Assembly (NCBI GenBank): GCA_903896585.1 | Contig: CAITYI010000242.1 | Span: 1-12,598, forward strand | Length of the DNA stretch: 12,598 nucleotides | Source of the DNA: an uncultured bacterium | GTDB lineage: Bacteria > Actinomycetota > Actinomycetes > S36-B12 | Direction: 5' to 3' | Part shown: one piece after another, positions 6,079 through 12,210 of the stretch | Layout: each line of letters opens with the position of its first letter | Numbering within the stretch: position 1 is the first letter of the stretch | Program-made: the position numbers and the translations under genes | Notes under the pieces: model-generated | What the model saw: the letters and a program-made list of their open reading frames with translations, nothing else | Databases searched by the model: none | What the model was told of the DNA's origin: nothing

Positions 6079-7023
6079 ATGTCGACTGTTGTAGCCATGG
6101 GTGACACCATGGTTGAGATCAGTTTGCAAGTGCAGGATGCATGGCACACCTCACCTGATGTTGCGGTCACTGAGAGCACGGTCAGCGTTGGCGGCTCCGC
6201 CGCGAATTTTGCTGTTTACGCTGCGGCGCTTGGGGTCACATCATTCGTTGCCACGAACGTGGGCAAGGACTCCTTCAATTCGCTGCTCATTGACGACCTC
6301 ACCAACTACGGAGTTGCCACCGAATTGGTTCACCGTGAATCAGAGCGCAATTCCATATGTGTGATAACGATTGGTGCGGACGGGGACCGACGTTTCCATT
6401 CCTACCGTGCCCCTGAGGATTCCTGGCACCAAGATTCTGAGGAGGCCTATCTCCGTCTACTTCTCGCCCGGATCGAAACTTCAGATTGGCTGCATATTTC
6501 AGGTTTCTGGCTGCAAAGGGCTCGGACCGCGGCTTTGGTAGAAGTTGCGGTTAATGCTGCGGCGCTTCAAGGAATTCCTATTTCACTTGATCCAAGCCCG
6601 CTACTCATGGAGAAACCCACTCCTCTTGTGGGATGGGTGCTGAGTAAAACTGAAGTCATGTTCCCGAACACATATGAAGCTTGCGCCTTCACGCAAACGT
6701 CAACCGCATATGCCGCCGCCCAGGCCCTAAGCACAATGCCGCCTAAATATTCAGTTGTCACCGATGGCGCCGCGGGCTCACTGCTTATTTCGGAAGGTGA
6801 GATACACACAGTGGCGGCTGCGCCTGGACCGGTTGTTGATACGACTGGCGCAGGCGATGCCCTCGCAGCAGGATTTGTTGCAGCTCGACTCGCTGGAGCA
6901 GATCCATTGGAGGCATTGCAAGTTGGAACCAGAGTCGCTGCATGTGCGATTAGTTTTGTTGGTGGGCACGCAGGTGGCGACAGCATGCGTGAATCTTTAG
7001 CGTTGGAATTTTCAACACAATAG
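6079..7023 (+). CDS. PfkB-family carbohydrate kinase (pseudouridine-kinase-like)
   Basis: This 314-residue ribokinase-fold kinase transfers phosphate from ATP to a sugar hydroxyl. It carries the first PfkB signature VGGSAANFAVYAAALG (37-52) and the second, DTTGAGDALAAGF (254-266), with D260 as catalytic base and the anion hole formed by GAGD. SLDPSP (169-174) and NTYE (197-200, the NxxE magnesium motif) are also as expected. In E. coli, the PfkB kinase PsuK (YeiC) makes pseudouridine 5'-phosphate for PsuG. The adjacent downstream PsuG-like gene supports that role here. Ribokinase, 2-keto-3-deoxygluconate kinase or another nucleoside kinase remain possible from sequence alone. It ends 84 bases before the PsuG-like gene, which appears to have its own leader. 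Confidence 0.88.
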   Translation: MSTVVAMGDTMVEISLQVQDAWHTSPDVAVTESTVSVGGSAANFAVYAAALGVTSFVATNVGKDSFNSLLIDDLTNYGVATELVHRESERNSICVITIGADGDRRFHSYRAPEDSWHQDSEEAYLRLLLARIETSDWLHISGFWLQRARTAALVEVAVNAAALQGIPISLDPSPLLMEKPTPLVGWVLSKTEVMFPNTYEACAFTQTSTAYAAAQALSTMPPKYSVVTDGAAGSLLISEGEIHTVAAAPGPVVDTTGAGDALAAGFVAARLAGADPLEALQVGTRVAACAISFVGGHAGGDSMRESLALEFSTQ

Positions 7024-7074
7024 AAATGAATTTTCAGCAGAGAACTTTATGCATACGACTCCGTAGTGTGCTTT

Positions 7075-7087
7075 AATTCGAAATCCC
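7075..7087 (+). promoter_or_regulatory. 13-bp upstream motif, copy 2
   Basis: AATTCGAAATCCC, identical to 1813-1825, lies 20 bases before the PsuG-like ATG. A GAGAAAGG ribosome site stands between it and the start. The 84-base gap it occupies also has TTTAAT at 7072-7077 as a weak -10 candidate, with no convincing -35 box. Confidence 0.4.
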
Positions 7088-7107
7088 CCGTGAGAAAGGC
7101 TTCGTAA

Positions 7108-8010
7108 ATGCGTATTAACGAAGAAGTACGTCAGGCATTGGCAGAGGGCCGTCCCGTGGTGGCCCTGGAATCAACCATCGTGGCGCATGGAATGCCGCGT
7201 CCTACCAATATTGAGACGGCCTTAGCTGTCGAGTCGATCATCCGCAATGAAGGCGTCATTCCCGCATCCGTCGGACTCATCAATGGTGAAATTGTGTGCG
7301 GGCTGACTCAAGAAGAATTGACATTCCTCGCCTACGCCGATGATGTCGTGAAGGCGCAAGAGCGTGACTTAGCCCGAGCGAGTTTTCTTGGCAAGAGTGG
7401 TGCCACCACCGTAGGGGCAACCCTGTTCGTTGCTAATCACTTTGGTATCCCCGTGCATGTGACCGGTGGAATTGGCGGCGTTGCGCCGGACTTCAGCGAT
7501 ACTTTGGACATTTCAGCGGATCTACTCGCGATTCAAAAGTACGCCTGCATCACAGTTGCCTCAGGAACAAAAGCCTTTATGGACGTGAAGGCAACGCTTG
7601 AATACCTGGAGACCATTGGTGCACCCGTCGCCGTATGGTCACAAAAGGCATTTCCTTGGTTCTATAGTCGCGATAGTGGTGTGGCAATGGAGTGGTCTGT
7701 TAACGACCCAACTGAAATCGCCAAGGCATTTCTTGCAGATCAAGAGCTTCGTGGACCTTCAGGAATGCTCCTCGGAGTACCACTACCTGAGGCTGATGCA
7801 CTCCCCGAGCACCAAACCCAAGCTTTAATTGAGGAAGCCCTAGCACGTGCGAGCTCGGAGGGAATCAATGGAAAGCGGCTCACGCCGTATCTCCTTTCGG
7901 CGATCTATGAAATCTCCGAGGGTGCGAGCCTCGTGGCAAATGTGGCCTTGATCAAGAACAATGCTTATGTTGGTGCACAGGTGGCACGGGCTCTATCCGA
8001 CTCGTCATGA
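7108..8010 (+). CDS. psuG: Pseudouridine-5'-phosphate glycosidase family (PsuG/YeiN/IndA)
   Basis: The 300-residue length matches the family (312 in E. coli). PsuG cleaves, reversibly, the C-C glycosidic bond of pseudouridine 5'-phosphate to uracil and ribose 5-phosphate through a lysine Schiff base. Against E. coli PsuG by eye, E31 is E21 (VALESTI), K93 is K82, D149 is D138 (DISADL), the Schiff-base K166 is K155 (SGTKAFMD) and the C-terminal NN pair is retained. The usual GGIGGVHRG loop reads GGIGGVAPD (120-128), so H137 and the following R are lost. Relatives of this family include C-glycosynthases of C-nucleoside biosynthesis, so direction and substrate are open. GAGAAAGG precedes the ATG, and the stop overlaps the amidohydrolase start in an ATGA. 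Confidence 0.92.
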   Translation: MRINEEVRQALAEGRPVVALESTIVAHGMPRPTNIETALAVESIIRNEGVIPASVGLINGEIVCGLTQEELTFLAYADDVVKAQERDLARASFLGKSGATTVGATLFVANHFGIPVHVTGGIGGVAPDFSDTLDISADLLAIQKYACITVASGTKAFMDVKATLEYLETIGAPVAVWSQKAFPWFYSRDSGVAMEWSVNDPTEIAKAFLADQELRGPSGMLLGVPLPEADALPEHQTQALIEEALARASSEGINGKRLTPYLLSAIYEISEGASLVANVALIKNNAYVGAQVARALSDSS

Positions 8011-9359
8011 CCGCCGGCGATCTTGACATTATCAATGCTCACCTGGTGACCGTTGATAGTGAGTGGACGGAGATCCATTCCGGGTTCATGCGCTTGCGCG
8101 GGGGACGGATAACCTCATTGGGTTCAATGTCCGAGTACCAAAAGAGCACGGCAGAGCAACATAACTGCAACGGCGGTTTTGTCTTCCCAGGACTGATCAA
8201 CACCCATACGCATTCCTTCCAAACTTTGACCAGGGGCATTGGGGAAGGACTCGGTGTCTGGGACTGGTTCTCGCAAGCCATTGACCGGGTAGTGGGACAC
8301 CTCACGGTTGCGGATGCGAGGATCGCTGGCCAACTCACCGCTCTTGAAGCCGTGCTGAGTGGCACCACCACAGTGGTGGATTACAACTACCCACACCCTC
8401 AACCTGGAATGGCGGAGGCGACCATCGCGGGCATGCGAGAGGTAGGCGTCCGAACTGTCCTCGCGCGCGGAATCCTCGACACTGGAACTGTGCACGCCGA
8501 AATCGTCCACTCCACCTCGGCTGAAATTGCCGCCTGCCGCGAACTGGCAACTGCCTACCATCAATTGGACGAAGACCGTATCCGCATCTGGTTTGCTCCA
8601 TACACAATTTTTAGTGCCTCTCGAGATGCGCTGATTGCATCTAGAGATCTTGCAAAGGAATTTGATACCGGTGTCACCATTCACGCGACGACGCCGTCAA
8701 CTCTCGAAGCGGCACTGGACATGTATGGAACTACGGACATCGTCTTTGAGAATTCGATCGATTTCCTTGGACCACGCACTCTTCTGGTGCACTGCACGCA
8801 CCCAACTCCCGAAGACCTCACATTGATTGCAAGCACCGGTTCATCTATCTCACACAATCCAGCCAGTAACGCCTACCTAGGCGAAGGGGTGGCTCCAGTG
8901 GTTGAAATGATGCGGCTTGGAATCAATACCTCCTTGGGCTCCGACGGCCCATCAAGCAACAACAATCAGGATATGTTGCAAGTCATGAAACTCACCGGTC
9001 TCCTACAGAAACTTGAGCACCGAGATCCTTCTGTGATCATGGCGCGCGACATTGTTCGGATGGCAACCATGGGCGGCGCGCTTGCCCTGGATTGGGCAGA
9101 AGACATTGGGTCACTCGAGGTAGGAAAGTGCGCAGATTTCTTCGTGCTGAACCCTTGGCATCCCAATACCGTAACTTTCGGTGATCCTTATTCGACGCTG
9201 GTGTACAGCGCAACTTCGGAAAGTGTTGACGCCGTATTCGTGCAGGGCGAAGCCGTGATGCTGAATCGGAAGCCAACTCGGGTAGCAGTTCACCCAATCC
9301 TTGAAGCCGGCCAGCAGGCAGGTAAAGCGCTCAGACAACGGGCTGGGCTAGATACCTAA
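8007..9359 (+). CDS. Amidohydrolase / cyclic deaminase of the MTA/SAH-deaminase, Atz/Trz group
   Basis: This 450-residue metal-dependent amidohydrolase has a TIM barrel with split N- and C-terminal beta-sandwich parts. The metal and catalytic ligands are H67 and H69 (NTHTHS), H226 (TIHATT), H262 or H265 (VHCTH), H283 (SHNPASN) and D313 (GSDGPSSNNN). RGIGEGLGVWDW follows the first motif as in S-adenosylhomocysteine/methylthioadenosine deaminases and chloro-s-triazine hydrolases, which remove an amino group or halogen from an N-heterocycle. The HxxE glutamate of those deaminases is replaced: HATT ends in T229. The substrate is therefore uncertain; an aminopyrimidine or a ring amide would fit the context. 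The ATG overlaps the PsuG stop by four bases, so they are probably co-translated. Its 3' end overlaps the opposing LLM gene by 12 bases. Confidence 0.92.
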   Translation: MTAGDLDIINAHLVTVDSEWTEIHSGFMRLRGGRITSLGSMSEYQKSTAEQHNCNGGFVFPGLINTHTHSFQTLTRGIGEGLGVWDWFSQAIDRVVGHLTVADARIAGQLTALEAVLSGTTTVVDYNYPHPQPGMAEATIAGMREVGVRTVLARGILDTGTVHAEIVHSTSAEIAACRELATAYHQLDEDRIRIWFAPYTIFSASRDALIASRDLAKEFDTGVTIHATTPSTLEAALDMYGTTDIVFENSIDFLGPRTLLVHCTHPTPEDLTLIASTGSSISHNPASNAYLGEGVAPVVEMMRLGINTSLGSDGPSSNNNQDMLQVMKLTGLLQKLEHRDPSVIMARDIVRMATMGGALALDWAEDIGSLEVGKCADFFVLNPWHPNTVTFGDPYSTLVYSATSESVDAVFVQGEAVMLNRKPTRVAVHPILEAGQQAGKALRQRAGLDT

Positions 9360-10280
9360 CAGTTCAGCATTAACCAGGTCAAGGGCTTCTATGTCACTGG
9401 GATCATTGTGCTCAAAGACGATTCGCTCAATTCCAGCTGCTTTTAGCCTTTCGATTTGCTCTTTAACCTCCAGTAGAGTTCCACCGAAAAATCCGCTCTC
9501 CCGCCATTCACGAGCATTGGCTGGAAGTCCCGAGAAAACCGCACGATGGCGCGCAATTCTGGCATCAACTTCCTGCTCAGTTCGCCCAACAACCAAGGGG
9601 GTCATGAGGGACCGTTGCAGGGATCGAGGGTCGCGCCCAATGGCCTCGCACACCTCTCTCATGTTGATCTGGAGTTCCTCGACTTCATTAATACTCTTGT
9701 AGAAGCAATTCCATTCTCTTGCGAAACGTGCGGCGAGGCTCAGCATGCGAGGGCCGCCACCGCCCAAGATGATGGGGGGCTCCGCACTCACTGGACGCGG
9801 CAGTATCGATGCATCCACCAGTGAGTAGTACTGACCCGACCAAGTCACGTTGGTTTCACGCCAGAGCAGTGACACCACTTCAAGGCTCTCCTCTAAGCGA
9901 CTGACCCTTTCCCCTGGCGTGGGGAATTTGCGGCCGAAGCGGGTGTGCTCGGCCTCGTGCCAGCCCGCCCCCATGCCAAGATCAATTCGCCCATTGCTCA
10001 AGACATCGAGGGCGATTGCTTGGTGTGCTAAGTCCACCGGGTGGCGCAAGGTGATCGGGCTGACTAACGGCCCAATGCGCAACTGGTTCGTCACATTTGC
10101 GAGCACCGCAATTTCCATCCAGGCGGGCAAGACCTCGCGGTGCTGCGTGATGTCAACGGGTCCATAGTGATCTGAGACATAAAGCCCGTCAAAGCCAAGT
10201 TTTTCCGCTTGACCGGCAACTGCGAATAAGTCCGGCCAGGTCAGGCCCTCTTGACTCTCAAGGAGTAGAGCGAAGCGCAT
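9348..10280 (-). CDS. LLM-class flavin/F420-dependent oxidoreductase
   Basis: This 310-residue luciferase-like TIM-barrel protein shows GFDGLYVSDHYGP (28-40), the LRIGPLVSPITLRHP strand (67-81), SNGRIDLGMGAGWHEAEH (94-111) and PPIILGGGGPRMLSLAARFA (167-186). This is the pattern of actinobacterial enzymes that use F420 or FMN for hydride transfer or monooxygenation. It is not close to RutA, the uracil ring-opening monooxygenase of the same superfamily. The ATG follows the SDR's TAG with no gap, so it is the last gene of the five-gene minus-strand run. Its 3' end runs 12 bases into the opposing amidohydrolase gene. A redox step on a heterocycle is a plausible role but is not shown. Confidence 0.92.
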   Translation of the reverse strand: MRFALLLESQEGLTWPDLFAVAGQAEKLGFDGLYVSDHYGPVDITQHREVLPAWMEIAVLANVTNQLRIGPLVSPITLRHPVDLAHQAIALDVLSNGRIDLGMGAGWHEAEHTRFGRKFPTPGERVSRLEESLEVVSLLWRETNVTWSGQYYSLVDASILPRPVSAEPPIILGGGGPRMLSLAARFAREWNCFYKSINEVEELQINMREVCEAIGRDPRSLQRSLMTPLVVGRTEQEVDARIARHRAVFSGLPANAREWRESGFFGGTLLEVKEQIERLKAAGIERIVFEHNDPSDIEALDLVNAELLGI

Positions 10281-11066
10281 CTAAATTCCCGTGAATCCAC
10301 CATCGATGACGATGGTTTGACCTGTAACGTAATCTGACGCGCTTCCAGCCAGGAAAGCAATGACCTCGGCCACTTGTTCTGGACGGGCATAATTTCCGAG
10401 CGGAATGGCCGCTAGGGTCTCTTTTCCGCCTGATTCCAAATCTTTGGAACTATTGCTCTTGAGGAATTCCTCAGCAAAGAGATCTGTTGCGACAACGCCT
10501 GGGGCGACACAATTGACTCTCACTCCCCGGGGAGCGAGTTCGATTGCCATGGTCATTGAGAGTCCGACCACCGCTGCCTTAGAGGCACCGTAAATTGCGT
10601 GGGAGGGCATACCAATGCGAAAGCCAACCATCGACGCAGTATTCACGATGGATCCGCGTCCGCTCTTCTCCAGAGCGGGGAGTGCGGCTTTGCTCATGTG
10701 GAAGACCGACTCAAAGTTTATCTGCATCAGATCGTGCAGCTGCTCGATTGTTGTGTGTTCAAAAGAAGGAGCAAGTCGCAATATGCCAGCGTTGTTGATC
10801 AGGGAGTCGAGGACCCCAAACTCAGCTACGGCTGAGGCCACTATGTTGGCTGCTCCCTCCGCCGTACTCACGTCGCCTTGGATGAAGACGGCCTGACCCC
10901 CGGCCGCACGGATGCCTTCAGCGGTTTGCGCTCCCAATTCAGATATGTCAGCAACGACAACCTTGGCTCCCGCGGCGCCGAGAACCTCCGCGGTTGCTTT
11001 GCCGATTCCGCGGGCCGCACCAGTGACCAGACATACGCGAGTACGCAATTCGTCGTCCGTTTTCAT
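10281..11066 (-). CDS. Short-chain dehydrogenase/reductase (FabG-like)
   Basis: This 261-residue classical SDR has TGAARGIG (15-22), NNAG (91-94), catalytic S145 and YGASK (Y159, K163), and the terminal VTGQTIVIDGGFTGI. It probably interconverts a secondary alcohol and ketone with NAD(P). Acidic D40 at the end of the second strand (VVVADIS) suggests NAD preference. I choose the ATG at 11064-11066 rather than one 54 bases upstream: it overlaps the TenA stop as ATGA, and the sequence begins close to the Rossmann strand as in the family. The extra 18 residues look unconserved. No ribosome site stands at this start, so translational coupling to TenA is likely. It is a different subgroup from the KduD-like SDR at 3314-4096. 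Confidence 0.92.
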   Translation of the reverse strand: MKTDDELRTRVCLVTGAARGIGKATAEVLGAAGAKVVVADISELGAQTAEGIRAAGGQAVFIQGDVSTAEGAANIVASAVAEFGVLDSLINNAGILRLAPSFEHTTIEQLHDLMQINFESVFHMSKAALPALEKSGRGSIVNTASMVGFRIGMPSHAIYGASKAAVVGLSMTMAIELAPRGVRVNCVAPGVVATDLFAEEFLKSNSSKDLESGGKETLAAIPLGNYARPEQVAEVIAFLAGSASDYVTGQTIVIDGGFTGI

Positions 11067-11752
11067 GGTGAGTCTGGACTCGGGACTGACCACTCCTCCA
11101 TGGAGTAGTAAGCGTTCCAAGCGATAGTCTCGTAATATTCACTCTTCATGAAAATGTCGATGAGACGAGATTGCCGGTCCTTGGGTAGTTCAGCCGCCAA
11201 CTGGTCCACAAGAGCCAAGAGGGCCATCACGTGATTATCAAGGCCAGCATCACTGCCATACGTGTCGAACCACCATTTATATGGGTTGTCCTCTGCGATG
11301 GTGTGATCCACCAGAATGCGCTTGGAAAGAATTTGCCAACCCACTAGGCACGGCATGATCGCGGTCAATATTTCTGGCAATTCGCCGCGACTCGCACTCG
11401 CAAATTCGTGCTGAGCATAGGCATACTTTGTCGGGCCCATCTTTTGTGATTCTAATTCGGCTCGGGTAATACCTTGCGAAGTAGCAAAACGCTCGTGAGA
11501 CATCATTTCTTCGTCCACGATGTAATTCAGATAACTCTGAACCGTTCGCATCGCAGTGAAGTCTGGCGCCCGAAGAACTCCGAGCGCTAAGATTTTTGAG
11601 AAGTTAATCAAGTAGGGGTAGTCAACCTTCACCCAATAACGCAGACGCTCAGGCGCAAGCGTCCCAGCAATCATCTCCTGAACGAAGGGCATGTTCATTT
11701 GAATTTCTAAGTATGGTTCAGCACGCTTGAGCAGATCCTGCGTGAACGTCAT
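11063..11752 (-). CDS. tenA: TenA-family protein (thiaminase II / aminopyrimidine aminohydrolase)
   Basis: This 229-residue all-helical TenA protein has every catalytic position of the Bacillus subtilis enzyme as I recall it, at nearly the same numbers: D44, Y47, Y112, C135 (MPCLVGW) and E208 (YYETIAW; E205 in B. subtilis). B. subtilis TenA hydrolyses 4-amino-5-aminomethyl-2-methylpyrimidine to HMP in thiamine salvage and can cleave thiamine. The retained cysteine puts it in the TenA_C type. No thiamine-synthesis gene or TPP riboswitch accompanies it here. Its partners are a cytosine deaminase and a PsuG system, so it may act on another 4-aminopyrimidine with a leaving group at C5. The ATG at 11750-11752 has AAGGAGG just upstream and overlaps the deaminase stop (ATGA). 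An upstream start would add 20 unconserved residues. Confidence 0.93.
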   Translation of the reverse strand: MTFTQDLLKRAEPYLEIQMNMPFVQEMIAGTLAPERLRYWVKVDYPYLINFSKILALGVLRAPDFTAMRTVQSYLNYIVDEEMMSHERFATSQGITRAELESQKMGPTKYAYAQHEFASASRGELPEILTAIMPCLVGWQILSKRILVDHTIAEDNPYKWWFDTYGSDAGLDNHVMALLALVDQLAAELPKDRQSRLIDIFMKSEYYETIAWNAYYSMEEWSVPSPDSP

Positions 11753-12210
11753 GTTGTCCTCCTTGGATTCGGTATGTCTTCGAACCACAACTCTTGATTG
11801 GCTGCGGTCCATTCGGTGAACATCGAAAGCGTAGGAAGATCGTCCAGCACAATAATCTCGATTCCGCTGGATCGCATGATGGCTTCGCTTGCTTCAAATG
11901 TTCGGTTTTCTCCAATTACAACGGTGCTAATTCCGTAAATCATTGAGGCACCAGCACACATGATGCAGGGCGATAATGTGGTGTACAAGGTTAAGTTGCC
12001 CTGCCAAGATCGCTGTGGCCGTCCGGCGGCCCGAAAGACATCAATTTCACCGTGAATAATCGGACTGTCTTCTTGTACCCGCCGATTTCGGCCTTGGCCC
12101 AGCAAGGTATCGCCGAGGAAAAGCGCACCACCAATTGGTATCCCGCCCTCGTCGCGCCCGGTCAGAGCTTGATCGAGAGCGATTTGATAGCGCTCGTTAT
12201 GAAGTGACAC
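11749..12210 (-). CDS. Cytosine deaminase of the yeast FCY1 type
   Basis: This 153-residue zinc-dependent deaminase of the CDA fold would convert cytosine (or a 5-substituted cytosine) to the uracil. It matches Saccharomyces FCY1 (158 aa) along its whole length. EGGIPIGG, N42, HGE (zinc H53, proton-shuttle E55), LYTTLSPCIMC (zinc C82 and C85), GENRTF with F105, and the terminal WFED (W142, D145) correspond to yeast N51, H62, E64, C91, C94, F114, W152 and D155. Base-recognition residues are therefore kept, which makes cytosine deaminase more likely than guanine or tRNA adenosine deaminase. This is unrelated to the TIM-barrel CodA common in bacteria. The start is GTG at 12208-12210, inside the end of the FGE-domain gene (14-base overlap). 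The stop overlaps the TenA start. Confidence 0.93.
   Translation of the reverse strand: MSLHNERYQIALDQALTGRDEGGIPIGGALFLGDTLLGQGRNRRVQEDSPIIHGEIDVFRAAGRPQRSWQGNLTLYTTLSPCIMCAGASMIYGISTVVIGENRTFEASEAIMRSSGIEIIVLDDLPTLSMFTEWTAANQELWFEDIPNPRRTT

Noticed and set aside
8124..8684. 186-codon open frame on the minus strand
   Set aside because: It is antisense to the confident amidohydrolase gene, is rich in Cys, Arg and Gly, shows no family motif, and is a shadow of the real gene's codon bias.
9348..10280. RutA-type uracil monooxygenase, which would complete a uracil-degradation pathway
   Set aside because: The N-terminal and central motifs fit general LLM F420/FMN enzymes and not RutA, and no other rut genes (RutB-F) or reductive pyrimidine genes are present.
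11067..11120. Longer N terminus of the FabG-like SDR (start at 11120)
   Set aside because: The extra 18 residues overlap TenA coding and look unconserved, while the ATG at 11066 forms the same ATGA junction as its upstream neighbour.
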